From: Rhodanobacter thiooxydans
GTDB taxonomy: Bacteria > Pseudomonadota > Gammaproteobacteria > Xanthomonadales > Rhodanobacteraceae
Reading direction: 5' to 3'
DNA: 64,000 nt
Assembly: GCF_030291135.1 (NCBI RefSeq)
Contig: NZ_CP127409.1
Coordinates: 992,001 to 1,056,000, forward strand
Positions 18,332-26,893 of this stretch are shown here, piece by piece. A program made the position numbers and the translations under genes. The notes beneath the pieces are model-generated. The model ran no database searches. It saw nothing but the letters and a program-made list of their open reading frames with translations, and had not been told where the DNA came from. Each line of letters opens with the position of its first letter. The stretch's first letter is position 1.

Positions 18332-19626
18332 GCCGCGATCTCCCCGGCACGTGATGCGACCGCGTGGATGGCACCGACACCTACCGGCCAGCGCACGCCA
18401 AGAGCGGCCGCCACATCGACGGCGCTGCGCATGCCGTCCTCGTGGAATCCCCAGCCCCAGTAGGCACCGGCGAACCAGGTGTGGCGCTGGCCCTGGATCT
18501 CGGCCTTGCGCATCTGCGCCGCTACCGACGCGTGGCTGTAGACCGGATGGTGGTACTGCATGCGTGCCAGTACCTTGTCCGGGTCGATCGCTGCCGTGCG
18601 ATTGAGCGTGACCACGAACGGTTCCGGTGATTCGATGCCCTGCAGCAGATTCATGCAGTAGCTGACCGTGCATGCTTCGTCCGGATTGCGCGGCAACCAC
18701 GCGTTCCATGCCGCCCACGCCTTGCGCCGCACCGGCAACACGCTGGCGTCGGTATGCAGCACGGTGTCGTTGAGCTGGTACGGCATCGTGCCGAGGATGG
18801 ATCGCTCGCGTTCGTCCGCGTCGCTCAGCAAGGCCAGTGCCTGATCGCTGTGGCAGGCCAGCACGACATGATCGAAATGTTCGACGCCTGCGGCACTGGT
18901 GATCTCGGCACCCGCGGCATGGCGGCGAATCGAGCGCACCGCGCAATGCAGCCGCTCGCGTACCGACCAGCGCTCGCGCAGCGCTTGCACATACGTGGAC
19001 GAACCGCCACGCACCACGCGCCATTCAGGGCGATCATTGATCTGCAGCATCTGGTGATTGGCCATGAACTGCACCAGATAACGCGCGGGGAAGCGGAGGA
19101 TCTGCGCGGCCGGCGACGACCACAGCGCCGATGCCATTGGCACCAGATGCTCGTCGCGAAAGGCGGCGCCGTAGCGGTGCTCGGCGAGGTAGTCGCCCAG
19201 CGTCGGTCCCTGGTCGGGTGAGTCCAGCAACGCCGGTGCCTCGCGATAGAAGCGCGCCAGGTCACGCACCATGCCGATGAAGCGCGGCGAGAGCAGGTTG
19301 CGCCGCTGGCAGAACAGCGTGTCCAGCGTGGCCGCGTTGTATTCCAGCCCGCTGGCTTCGTTGTGCAGCGAGAAACTCATCGTGGTCGGCTGCGAGGCGA
19401 CGCCGATCTGCTCGAACATCCGGGTCAGCAGCGGATAGTGGTTCGGGTTGTGCACGATGAAACCGCTGTCGATGCGATAGCGGCGACCGTGCTGCTCCAC
19501 CTCATGCGTATGCGTGTGGCCGCCGAAATAGCTGTCGGTCTCGAACAGCGTCACCCCATGCCGGCGCGACAGCAGCCACGCCGATGCCAGCCCCGCGATG
19601 CCCGATCCAACGATGGCGATGCGCAT
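18328..19626 (-). CDS. FAD-dependent amine-oxidase-type oxidoreductase (432 aa)
   Basis: An N-terminal dinucleotide fold VGSGIAGLASAWLLSRRH with E30 to bind FAD ribose, then SYFGGHTHTHE and a C-terminal FAGAYWGWGFHEDGMRSA that closes the FAD site. It belongs to the flavin amine oxidase/desaturase-like superfamily, in the branch paired with DUF1365 and CFA synthase. Likely substrate is a phospholipid acyl chain. In the Rhodobacter furan-lipid pathway a flavoprotein desaturates the methylated chain; whether this is the same reaction is not shown by sequence. It begins 3 bases after the desaturase stop. Confidence 0.9.
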   Translation of the reverse strand: MRIAIVGSGIAGLASAWLLSRRHGVTLFETDSYFGGHTHTHEVEQHGRRYRIDSGFIVHNPNHYPLLTRMFEQIGVASQPTTMSFSLHNEASGLEYNAATLDTLFCQRRNLLSPRFIGMVRDLARFYREAPALLDSPDQGPTLGDYLAEHRYGAAFRDEHLVPMASALWSSPAAQILRFPARYLVQFMANHQMLQINDRPEWRVVRGGSSTYVQALRERWSVRERLHCAVRSIRRHAAGAEITSAAGVEHFDHVVLACHSDQALALLSDADERERSILGTMPYQLNDTVLHTDASVLPVRRKAWAAWNAWLPRNPDEACTVSYCMNLLQGIESPEPFVVTLNRTAAIDPDKVLARMQYHHPVYSHASVAAQMRKAEIQGQRHTWFAGAYWGWGFHEDGMRSAVDVAAALGVRWPVGVGAIHAVASRAGEIAA

Positions 19627-19629
19627 GGC

Positions 19630-20625
19630 TCAGCTCCTCGCCCTGGCCAGCACCCAGGCCGGCACCGGTTTCAGCCCGCGTACCAGGCCCAGCGCCGACA
19701 TCAGCTTCAGCCCGTACCAGGTCAGGTCCACTTCCCACCAGCGGAAGCCCTGCCGGCTGGAGCCGGGGAAGAAGTGATGGTTGTTGTGCCAGCCCTCGCC
19801 GAAGGTGAGCAGGGCCAGCCAGACGTTGTTGCGGCTGTCGTCCCTGGTATCGAAGCGGCGCTTGCCGAAGCGGTGCGCCAGCGAGTTGATCGTCACCGTG
19901 GCGTGGAACAGCACGACGGTCGACACGAAGAAACCCCAGGTCAGCATCTGGCCGCCGGTGGTGCCCAGCTGCGGCGCCACGTGCTGCAGCAGCGCGCCCA
20001 GGCCGTACAGCGCCATGGCGAGCGCGACCGGAATGGCGATGTCGAAACGGTCGAGCCAGCGCAGCTCGGGAAACTTCGCCAGGTCCGGCACGCGCGCCAG
20101 ATCGGTGCGGAAATTGCGCGGCGTGAGGAACCAGCCGACGTGACTCCACAGGAAGCCGTGCACGCGCGGCGAATGCGGATCGTCCGGCGTATCGGTCACG
20201 CGGTGGTGATGGCGATGATGCGCGGCCCACCACAGCGGGCCGCGCTGCACGCACGATGCCCCGATCAGCGCGAACCCGAACTGCACCACGCGCGAGGTCT
20301 GGAACGTGCGGTGCGAGAAGTAGCGGTGGTAGAACGCGGTGAGCGCGAACATGCGCACCACGTAGAGCGTGGCAGCCACGAGCAGCGCGATCGGCGACAC
20401 GCCGACCCAGATCACGCCGATGCAGGCCAGGTGCATGGCGATGAACGGTGCCGCGCGCAGCCAGTCGATGCGATCCTCGCGGCTTTCGTCGAGCGTTACC
20501 GCCGCACTCGTATCGAACCAGCGGCGCAGCGTACGTGCCAGCCAGAAGCGCGAATCAGCCGTACCCGCAGGGGCTGGCGGAACGCCCTCATACTGCGTGT
20601 TCGGGTGGGGTCTGAAGCCTGCCAT
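19630..20625 (-). CDS. Acyl-CoA/acyl-lipid delta-9-type fatty-acid desaturase (331 aa)
   Basis: A membrane di-iron desaturase with the three histidine boxes HRYFSH, HHRHHH and HNNHH. Two pairs of membrane helices lie between them. It introduces a cis double bond into acyl chains using O2 and an electron donor. As first gene of the eight-gene operon it would supply the unsaturated chains used by the two CFA-family methyltransferases downstream. The ATG at 20625 lies 31 bases after a sequence matching the shared ECF promoter. Confidence 0.92.
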   Translation of the reverse strand: MAGFRPHPNTQYEGVPPAPAGTADSRFWLARTLRRWFDTSAAVTLDESREDRIDWLRAAPFIAMHLACIGVIWVGVSPIALLVAATLYVVRMFALTAFYHRYFSHRTFQTSRVVQFGFALIGASCVQRGPLWWAAHHRHHHRVTDTPDDPHSPRVHGFLWSHVGWFLTPRNFRTDLARVPDLAKFPELRWLDRFDIAIPVALAMALYGLGALLQHVAPQLGTTGGQMLTWGFFVSTVVLFHATVTINSLAHRFGKRRFDTRDDSRNNVWLALLTFGEGWHNNHHFFPGSSRQGFRWWEVDLTWYGLKLMSALGLVRGLKPVPAWVLARARS

Positions 20626-20656
20626 GGGAACGCACCTGTCTTCGTGTCACCCCCAG

Positions 20657-20684
20657 ATACGGACGAGGCGGCTACTTGGATGCA
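20657..20684 (-). promoter_or_regulatory. Predicted ECF-sigma promoter of the desaturase/CFA operon
   Basis: On the minus strand TGCATCCA (20677-20684), 15 bases, then CGTAT (20657-20661). Spacing and both boxes match three other sites at 22410-22437, 25439-25466 and 25889-25916. It lies 31 bases before the operon's first ATG. Confidence 0.65.
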
Positions 20685-20873
20685 CGAGCGCGTAGAAAGC
20701 CCGGCGGACCTTGACGGAACGAAGGCAGGACGCGCTACATGGCGGTATTCAACGGGATCACCATCCCGGCGCAAGCCAGCAGATCCCTGCGACAGGCATA
20801 CTGGTCATCCCGTGGTTCCAAGCCGTTGAAAAGTCGAGACGCCGGAATGACGGGGCACACAAGGAAGCAGGGC

Positions 20874-21362
20874 ATGACTCGCACAAGACAGATCATTGGA
20901 CTGGCCGGCTGGCTGCTGCTGAGCTTTGCCGCGGCGGCGATGGGAGCCATCGCTTCGGTGCAGGCGGCCGTCTTCTACCAGCATTTGGCCCAACCCTCCT
21001 GGGCACCGCCGTCGTACGTGTTTGGCCCGGTGTGGTCCGTGCTGTATGCGCTGATGGGCATCGCCGCCTGGCTGGCTTGGCGCGAAGGCGGCTGGCACCG
21101 GCAGCGCGGCGCGCTCGCCCTGTTCGTGCTGCAGCTGGCGGTCAACGTGCTGTGGAGCTGGCTGTTCTTCGGATGGCACCGTGGTGGACTGGCCTTCGCC
21201 GACGTCGTGCTGCTGTGGTTGCTGATCGTGGCCACGCTGGTCGGGTTCTGGCGCGTGCGCGTGATGGCCGGCGCGCTGCTGGTTCCGTATCTGTGCTGGG
21301 TCAGCTTTGCCGCGGCGCTGAATTTCGCGGTATGGCAGATGAATTTGCATGCCCTGGGCTGA
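20874..21362 (+). CDS. tspO: TspO/MBR tryptophan-rich sensory protein (162 aa)
   Basis: Five predicted membrane helices with the family signatures QPSWAPPSYVFGPVWSVLYALMG (the benzodiazepine/porphyrin-site loop) and LFFGWHRGGLAF, plus many tryptophans. TspO binds porphyrins and in Rhodobacter tunes expression of oxygen- and light-regulated genes. Its neighbours phrB and the ECF sigma/anti-sigma pair suggest a role in photo-oxidative stress. The ATG at 20874 was chosen because of AAGGAAG upstream. Its 3' end overlaps the convergent esterase gene by 62 bases. Confidence 0.92.
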   Translation: MTRTRQIIGLAGWLLLSFAAAAMGAIASVQAAVFYQHLAQPSWAPPSYVFGPVWSVLYALMGIAAWLAWREGGWHRQRGALALFVLQLAVNVLWSWLFFGWHRGGLAFADVVLLWLLIVATLVGFWRVRVMAGALLVPYLCWVSFAAALNFAVWQMNLHALG

Positions 21363-22317
21363 GTCGCGCCGGCGTATCGAAGAAATGTCGAGTCGTGTCG
21401 ACTTCAGTCGGTTTTTTCACGGCATGCATCCTGATGAACTCCACGGCATCGTCAAGCACCGGCGCCTTGCGCCGGAACGGCCGCGATATAGCCAGCAGGA
21501 TCGCAGCGTGGCCGATGTCCGGATACATCTTCGTTTCGACGGGTTCGCCCTTGCGTTGCAGTGCAGCGGCGAGTGAGGTGGCATTGCGCGGCCATACCAC
21601 CTTGTCGGTAGTGCCCTGCATCAGCAGCATCGGCGGTTCGTCGCCGTCGACAAAATGCACGGGCTGCGAACGCAGCTGCGCCGCAGGCGTACTGCCGAAC
21701 ATGTCGACGAAATCCGGATCTTTCAGCGGCAGGAAATCGTACGGACCGGCCAGGCCGATGAAGCCTGCCAGCTGGCGGGGCTGCATGCCGACACCGGCCA
21801 GCCAGTGGGCATCGGTGGCCAGCAAGGCGCCGATATGGGCGCCGGCAGAATGGCCCATCAGGAACAACGATGCCGGGTCGCCACCGTACTCGGCGGCATG
21901 CGCTTGGGCCCACGCGACGGCATCTGCCGCGTCCCGCATGAAGCCGTCCAGCCGCACCTGCGGCCACTGGCGGTAGTCCGGAATCACCACGACCAGCCCG
22001 CGCCGCGCCAAGGCCTCACCGGCCCAGTGATACCACTGGCGCTTGCCGGATTTCCAGCTGCCGCCGTAGAAAAACACCACGACAGGCGCATCGTGAGCGT
22101 CCCGTGGCCGGTAGACATCGAGCGCCAGTCGATGCGTGGGGTCATATGTCACGTCGCGCCGTACCACCACATCGGCCTTGCTGCTGGTGGCGTTGAGGCT
22201 GCGGAACAGCGTCGCCTGGCATCCCGTGAGCAAAGCATTGCCTAGCAGCAACAGCAGCGTGACGAGCAGGCCGCGCCTGCCTGCAAGGTGAGGCGTAAAA
22301 GTGTGGCTCGATGGCAT
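21301..22317 (-). CDS. Alpha/beta-hydrolase carboxylesterase lipoprotein, BD-FAE-like (338 aa)
   Basis: Lipoprotein signal with lipobox LLTGC (about residue 33), then the esterase core: oxyanion motif FFYGGSWKSG, nucleophile elbow GHSAG, and a C-terminal DIGHAAI that provides the catalytic His. The Asp lies near GTTDKVVWP. It belongs to the family of bacterial feruloyl/carbohydrate-type esterases. The C-terminal 35 residues are extra and overlap tspO on the other strand. The ATG at 22317 is preceded by AGGAAA. The substrate is unknown; an ECF-type promoter lies about 90 bases upstream. Confidence 0.85.
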   Translation of the reverse strand: MPSSHTFTPHLAGRRGLLVTLLLLLGNALLTGCQATLFRSLNATSSKADVVVRRDVTYDPTHRLALDVYRPRDAHDAPVVVFFYGGSWKSGKRQWYHWAGEALARRGLVVVIPDYRQWPQVRLDGFMRDAADAVAWAQAHAAEYGGDPASLFLMGHSAGAHIGALLATDAHWLAGVGMQPRQLAGFIGLAGPYDFLPLKDPDFVDMFGSTPAAQLRSQPVHFVDGDEPPMLLMQGTTDKVVWPRNATSLAAALQRKGEPVETKMYPDIGHAAILLAISRPFRRKAPVLDDAVEFIRMHAVKKPTEVDTTRHFFDTPARLSPGHANSSAIPRNSAPRQS

Positions 22318-22409
22318 GCGGTTTTCCTGCAAAAGCCGGTGAACGCGATACGCGGGCATTGACCGCGCTCCGCGAGATCCGAGGTTGAATCTTCCGGGTA
22401 CTTCAGGAG

Positions 22410-22437
22410 ATACGTGCAGGAGCCGCCGCGGGATGCA
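22410..22437 (-). promoter_or_regulatory. Predicted ECF-sigma promoter of the esterase gene
   Basis: On the minus strand TGCATCCC (22430-22437), 15 bases, then CGTAT followed by CT (22410-22414). Identical spacing to the three other sites of the set. The leader to the ATG would be about 85 bases. Confidence 0.65.
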
Positions 22438-22516
22438 GGCAGTCCCGCGTGTCCGGGTTGTTTCGTGCGGGAAGCGACGGCAATTCGGTGGGGATGATTG
22501 CCCCGTGCCCCGTGGA

Positions 22517-23929
22517 TCAGTCGCGCCGCTTGTACGCGTCCAGCGCGGCCTGCCGCGAGACGGCCAGATCCACCATCGGCGCGGGATAGCCGCTGCGCAT
22601 GAGCAGGGCGGGATCCTTCCACGGTTCGTGCAGCAGGGCGGTCGTTGCGTCGGCCAGTTCGGGTAGCCAGCGTCGCAGGTAGACGCCATCCGGGTCGAAC
22701 TTCTTTGCCTGCGTGACCGGGTTGAACACGCGGAAATACGGCGCGGCATCGGCGCCGCAGCCGGCGACCCATTGCCAGCCGAGCGTGTTGTTGGCCAGAT
22801 CCGCGTCCACCAGCGTGTCCCAGAACCAGCGTGCGCCGTGCTGCCAATGCTGGCGCAGGTTCTTGGTCAGGAAGCTGGCGGCGACCATGCGCACGCGGTT
22901 GTGCATCCAGCCGGTGTGCCACAGCTCACGCATGCCGGCGTCGACCAGCGGGATGCCGGTGCGGCCGCGCTGCCAGCGTTCCAGTGCGGCCGCATCGCGC
23001 GGTTCCCAGCGGAAATCGGCGAAGCGCGGGTTGAAGTTGTCGGTTGGCGTCTGCGGGAAATGGAACAGCAGGTGGTGGGCGAACTCGCGCCAGCCCAGTT
23101 CGCGCAGGTACGGCTCGATGTCCGGCCGGTGCCTGGCATCCGTCGCGCGTGCGCGGCGATCGAGTTCGGCGTGGATCTGCCGCGGCGAAATTTCGCCGAA
23201 GTGGAGGTGCGGCGACAGCCGCGACGTGCCGTGTCGTGCGGGCAGATCGCGCGCGTGCGCATAGTCGCCGATGGCATCGTCGGCGAAGATTTCCAGCTGT
23301 TCGTGCGCACCGTGTTCGCCCGGTTGCCACGCCTCGGCCAGTCCGGCATCCCAGGGGATGCGCGGCAGCAGGCCGAGGGCTTCCAGCGGCAGACCGCCGG
23401 GCAGTTCATGCCAGCCATGCAGGGCGGCCCCGGGCAGCGGTTCGGATGACGGCAACTGCGGCCGCAGGTTGCGCCAGTACGGCGTGAACACCTTGTACGG
23501 GTCACCTTGCTGCGTGGCGATCGTCCATGGTTCGCACCACAGTGCCGCATTGTGGCTGTGCACCTCGATGCCTTCCTCGCGCAGCGCGCTCTTGATGCGC
23601 GTGTCGCGGGCGATCACCGCAGGCTCGTACAGCCGGTTCCAGTACACCGCGCTGGCGCCGCTCAGTCGGATCAGCTCGCGCAATTGCTCCAGCGTGTCGC
23701 CCTGGCGCAGGTGCAGCGCGGCATGGTGCGTGCGCAGCTTTGCATCGAGCGCGGCCAGCGCATGGTGCAGCCACCAGCGGCTGGCCGCGCCAGCCTGCCA
23801 TGTGCCGTCTTCGCCGGGGGCGTGGACATACACCGGCAGCACCTGCGCGTGCGCCGCGCAGGCCGCGGCCAGGGCGGGGTTGTCGGCCAGGCGCAGGTCG
23901 CGCCGGAACAGCACGATGGCCGTGCTCAT
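22517..23929 (-). CDS. phrB: Deoxyribodipyrimidine photolyase (470 aa)
   Basis: Repairs cyclobutane pyrimidine dimers with blue-light energy and FAD. The N-terminal antenna domain starts TAIVLFRRDLRLADNPAL. The C-terminal catalytic domain has TSRLSPHLHFGEISPR, the DNA/FAD-binding segment RTGIPLVDAGMRELWHTGW, MHNRVRM, and the tryptophan-rich NTLGWQW that carries electrons to FAD. Length equals class I CPD photolyases (about 470). It begins 34 bases after the anti-sigma gene, so read-through from the sigma operon is likely. Confidence 0.95.
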   Translation of the reverse strand: MSTAIVLFRRDLRLADNPALAAACAAHAQVLPVYVHAPGEDGTWQAGAASRWWLHHALAALDAKLRTHHAALHLRQGDTLEQLRELIRLSGASAVYWNRLYEPAVIARDTRIKSALREEGIEVHSHNAALWCEPWTIATQQGDPYKVFTPYWRNLRPQLPSSEPLPGAALHGWHELPGGLPLEALGLLPRIPWDAGLAEAWQPGEHGAHEQLEIFADDAIGDYAHARDLPARHGTSRLSPHLHFGEISPRQIHAELDRRARATDARHRPDIEPYLRELGWREFAHHLLFHFPQTPTDNFNPRFADFRWEPRDAAALERWQRGRTGIPLVDAGMRELWHTGWMHNRVRMVAASFLTKNLRQHWQHGARWFWDTLVDADLANNTLGWQWVAGCGADAAPYFRVFNPVTQAKKFDPDGVYLRRWLPELADATTALLHEPWKDPALLMRSGYPAPMVDLAVSRQAALDAYKRRD

Positions 23930-23963
23930 GGGCGGACGGGCGTCCTGTTCAGATCAAGCGTGC

Positions 23964-24758
23964 TCAGATCCAGGGTCGATCCGCCCGCACGTTGCCGAGC
24001 ATGGCCACCTTGCCGCCGCCGGCATCCGGTGCCGCACCGATCGCGCCCTTGGCGATCACCGCGCCGGTTGGCTGGCCGGTCGGCGAGCCGCCGACCGGTT
24101 CCACCGACACGGCGAGCGCGGCGGTCGGTCTGAGTCGTGCCAGCATCGCAGGATCAAGTGCGATCGTGGTGGGCTTGTCGCGCGCGATCATGCCCACCGA
24201 GATGGGTTTCCCGCCGGCCGGAATCAGCCACAGTTCCGGCGCATGCCCCTGCGCGAAGGCGACCGGCGTCGCCGGCACCACGACCATGCGCGCGTGCTGC
24301 AGGTCCATGGTGGCGGTCCAGCCGGTGGTGCCGTTGTCCTGCTGAATGGTCGAGGCCATGTAGGCGATGCCGGCCACCTTGGGCGTGGGCGCCGGGCGCG
24401 GCAGCGAGACCACCACCAGCAGCGCCACGGCCACTGCGCTGGCGCCGATGCCGAGCCAGTGCCACAGCGCCAGGTTGTTCCACAGTCCGCGGCGCGGCTG
24501 CGCCAGCGGCGCCCGGGCCGGCGCATCCAGCTGCAGGGCGTCGTGGATGCGCGCCCACACATACGGGGCGGGTGCGACGTCGCCGACCGTGTCGGCCAGC
24601 GGAATCAGGCGACGCTGCCACAAGGCCACGGCGGTGGCGGCCTCGTCCGAGGCCAGCACCTCGCGCGCCACTTCCGCGCGGGTGTCGGCGTCCAGCACGC
24701 CAAGCACGTACTCGGCGTAGCGCAGGTTGTGGTTGCCGTCATCGATAGGCGTGTTCAT
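23964..24758 (-). CDS. RskA-type membrane anti-sigma factor (264 aa)
   Basis: An N-terminal cytoplasmic region with RYAEYVLGVLDADTRAEV, then one membrane helix (around 88-108), then a periplasmic anti-sigma-K (RskA) domain with the family core TTGWTATMDLQHARMVVVP and ELWLIPAGGKPISVG. It would hold the ECF sigma factor at the membrane until proteolysis or a signal releases it. The ATG at 24758 lies in an ATGA with the sigma stop. A slightly longer start at 24770 is less likely. Periplasmic sensing of oxidative stress is inferred from neighbours. Confidence 0.88.
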   Translation of the reverse strand: MNTPIDDGNHNLRYAEYVLGVLDADTRAEVAREVLASDEAATAVALWQRRLIPLADTVGDVAPAPYVWARIHDALQLDAPARAPLAQPRRGLWNNLALWHWLGIGASAVAVALLVVVSLPRPAPTPKVAGIAYMASTIQQDNGTTGWTATMDLQHARMVVVPATPVAFAQGHAPELWLIPAGGKPISVGMIARDKPTTIALDPAMLARLRPTAALAVSVEPVGGSPTGQPTGAVIAKGAIGAAPDAGGGKVAMLGNVRADRPWI

Positions 24759-25315
24759 GAGTCCAGGCACGTGCGGAGTTGCATCAGGCTGCGGCGGATC
24801 CAGCTTTTCATGGTGCCGAGCGGCACCTTGCAGCGTGTCGCCAGTTCGTTATACGTGGCGCCGGTGAAAAAGGCTTCACGCACCGAACGTTGCTGTTGCG
24901 GCTCCAGTTCATCCAGGCACTGCTGCAGCCGTTGGTACTCCTGGCTGGTTTCCGCGCCGGCCGCCGGCGTGGGCTGCTCGTCCACGGTTTCGTCGAGTCG
25001 TGCCGGATCGTCCAGCAGCTCCTCGCGATGCTGGCGCAGCCGGTCGATCGCCTTGTTGCGCGACAGCGTGACCAGCCAGGTGATGGCGCTGGCCTTGGCC
25101 ACATCGAACGTGGCGGCGCGGCGCCACACCGTGGTGTAGGTTTCCTGCAGCACTTCCTCCGCCTCGCCGCGGTCGCGCAGCATGCGCAGGCACACGCCGA
25201 ACAGTTTGGACGAGGTGCGCCGGTACAGCTCGGCAAACGCTTTCTGGTCGTTGCGGCCGGTCTGCAGCAACAGCTGATTCAGCTCGTCACGCTCGGCAGG
25301 ACTGCTGACACTCAT
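24755..25315 (-). CDS. ECF RNA-polymerase sigma factor, SigK-like (186 aa)
   Basis: Region 2 (about 25-90) includes GVCLRMLRDRGEAEEVLQETYTTVW and SAITWLVTLSRNKAIDRLR. Region 4 (about 125-180) includes LDELEPQQQRSVREAFF and a helix-turn-helix YNELATRCKVPLGTMKSWIRR. The pairing with an RskA-type anti-sigma places it in the SigK/ECF19-like group. Four promoters in the same neighbourhood share TGCRTCC-N16-CGTAY, and I infer this sigma reads them; its own upstream region has no match. ATG 25315 follows an AGGAT; an upstream ATG at 25378 is possible. Confidence 0.9.
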   Translation of the reverse strand: MSVSSPAERDELNQLLLQTGRNDQKAFAELYRRTSSKLFGVCLRMLRDRGEAEEVLQETYTTVWRRAATFDVAKASAITWLVTLSRNKAIDRLRQHREELLDDPARLDETVDEQPTPAAGAETSQEYQRLQQCLDELEPQQQRSVREAFFTGATYNELATRCKVPLGTMKSWIRRSLMQLRTCLDS

Positions 25316-25438
25316 GGGCAAACCATCCTGTAGTGATCGGTCCCGGCCGGCGTGCAGCGACGGGAGGTTACGTCTCATAGCATGAAAGGGGCCTTGCGCG
25401 CTGGCAAGTGGTCCGTCTGGCGGCGCCACCGCCTTGCG

Positions 25439-25466
25439 TGCGTCCATGCGGCCGGCTGCTGCGTAC
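25439..25466 (+). promoter_or_regulatory. Predicted ECF-sigma promoter of the PF03640 protein gene
   Basis: TGCGTCCA (25439-25446), 15 bases, then CGTAC (25462-25466), with 42 bases between its -10 and the ATG at 25509. Same spacing as three other sites. It lies in the divergent gap beside the sigma gene. Confidence 0.62.
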
Positions 25467-25508
25467 AAGCTGGAGCAGGCAACCGGCCTGCGTGCCGGAG
25501 GCCTCGCC

Positions 25509-25871
25509 ATGAACGTTTCCCGATGGGCTGTCGCGTTGTTGATGCTGAGCGGCGCGGCCGCGGCGGCATCCCTTCCGCAACATGATGCGCAGGGCCTGCT
25601 GGTCGATGGCAGCGGCCACACCTTGTACCGCTACGACGTCGATGCCGCGTCCGGCCACAGCCAGTGCAGCGGTCCGTGCGCGGCCGCGTGGCCGCCGTAT
25701 CTGGCCGATGCCGACAGCAAGGCCGCCGGCGATTACCAGCTGGCCACGCGCGCCGACGGCAGCCGCCAATGGGTCTACCGGGGTTCTCCGCTGTACCTCT
25801 TCGCCGGCGATGACAAGCCGGGCGATCGCGCCGGCGATGGCGTGAACGGCAACTGGCACGTGGTGCAGTGA
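25509..25871 (+). CDS. Secreted PF03640-repeat protein (120 aa)
   Basis: A signal peptide of about 20 residues is followed by two copies of the PF03640 (Lipoprotein_15) motif: DGSGHTLYRYDVDA with CSGPCAAAWPP, then DGSRQWVYRGSPLYLFAGD with DKPGDRAGDG. These small extracytoplasmic proteins are common beside ECF sigma genes. A haem- or redox-linked role has been suggested for relatives, but none is proven here. Two cysteines (CSGPC) could form a disulfide. It has its own ECF-type promoter and is followed by another such promoter and the DUF3034 gene. Confidence 0.85.
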   Translation: MNVSRWAVALLMLSGAAAAASLPQHDAQGLLVDGSGHTLYRYDVDAASGHSQCSGPCAAAWPPYLADADSKAAGDYQLATRADGSRQWVYRGSPLYLFAGDDKPGDRAGDGVNGNWHVVQ

Positions 25872-25888
25872 TGCAATCCACCTCCGCG

Positions 25889-25916
25889 TGCATCCGTCCG
25901 GCGATGTCCTGCGTAC
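25889..25916 (+). promoter_or_regulatory. Predicted ECF-sigma promoter of the DUF3034-haemoglobin unit
   Basis: TGCATCCG (25889-25896), 15 bases, then CGTAC (25912-25916), 44 bases before the ATG at 25960. Fourth member of the set with identical spacing. Confidence 0.62.
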
Positions 25917-25959
25917 CTGCATGCACATGCGCATTCCGCGCGTCTTGAAGGGGCTACCC

Positions 25960-26865
25960 ATGCAGAACAATCGAAGGAACCGGATCGCCTGGCTGATCGG
26001 GTGCGTGCTCGGCGTTTGCCTGGCGTCATCGACCGCCATGGCAGCCGATGGCACCGGCGCAACCGCCTTCAGCGACAAGCTGCTGCTCACCGGCGGCGTG
26101 TCGCAGGTCGAAGGTTCGGCCGGTGGCGGGCTGACGCCGTGGGCGGTGATCGGTGGTTACGGCACCGGTGACGAGATCGGCGCCAACGCGTTCGTCACCC
26201 ACATCAACCTGCCGGATTACCACGTCAACGAAGTCGGCGCGATGGTCGGCCTGTACAACCGCGTGGAGGTGTCGTTCGCGCAGCAGCGTTTCGACACCGA
26301 ACAGGTGGGCGCGGCGCTGGGGCTGGGTCGCGGCTTCACGTTCCAGCAGAACATCATCGGCGTGAAGGTCCGCCTGTTCGGCGACGTGGTGCTCGACCAG
26401 GACAGCTGGATGCCGCAGGTGTCGATCGGTGCGCAGCACAAGAAGAACAACCAGGCGGCCGTGCTGGCCTTCGTGGGCGCCAAGTCCGATGAAGGCACCG
26501 ATTACTACGTCAACGCGACCAAGCTGTTCCTCAACCAGAGCCTGTTGGTCAACGCCACGCTGCGCATGACCAAGGCCAACCAGATCGGCATCCTCGGTTT
26601 CGGCGGCGACCGGAACAACGCGTACAAGCCGGAATTCGAAGGCTCGGTGGCGTACCTGCTCAGCCGCAACTGGGCGGTCGGTGCGGAGTATCGGCAGAAG
26701 CCGAACAACCTCGGCATCGCGAAGGAGGACGACTGGTACGACGCGTTCGTCGCCTGGGCGCCGACCAAGCATGTCTCGCTGACGCTGGCGTATGCGGACC
26801 TCGGCAACATCGTCATCAAGGACAAGCAACGCGGCCTGTATGCCTCGGTGCAGGTCGGTTTCTGA
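25960..26865 (+). CDS. DUF3034 outer-membrane-like beta-barrel protein (301 aa)
   Basis: A signal peptide (1-29, ending AMAADG) precedes a sequence of alternating hydrophobic/polar strands and ends in aromatic VQVGF, as outer-membrane barrels do. It matches the DUF3034 family (LLLTGGVSQVEGSAGGGLTPWAVIGGYG). Function is unknown. The ATG at 25960 has AAGGGG upstream; earlier in-frame ATGs lie between the predicted promoter and this site. An exported haemoglobin gene starts 28 bases after its stop. Confidence 0.85.
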   Translation: MQNNRRNRIAWLIGCVLGVCLASSTAMAADGTGATAFSDKLLLTGGVSQVEGSAGGGLTPWAVIGGYGTGDEIGANAFVTHINLPDYHVNEVGAMVGLYNRVEVSFAQQRFDTEQVGAALGLGRGFTFQQNIIGVKVRLFGDVVLDQDSWMPQVSIGAQHKKNNQAAVLAFVGAKSDEGTDYYVNATKLFLNQSLLVNATLRMTKANQIGILGFGGDRNNAYKPEFEGSVAYLLSRNWAVGAEYRQKPNNLGIAKEDDWYDAFVAWAPTKHVSLTLAYADLGNIVIKDKQRGLYASVQVGF

Positions 26866-26893
26866 TCATTCCCCCTTGCTTCGGAGTACGTCC

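Noticed and set aside
20735..20873. ECF-type promoter in front of tspO
   Set aside because: CATCC strings occur (for example near 20762 and 20816) but none has a CGTAY box at the fixed distance, so tspO was not added to the regulon.
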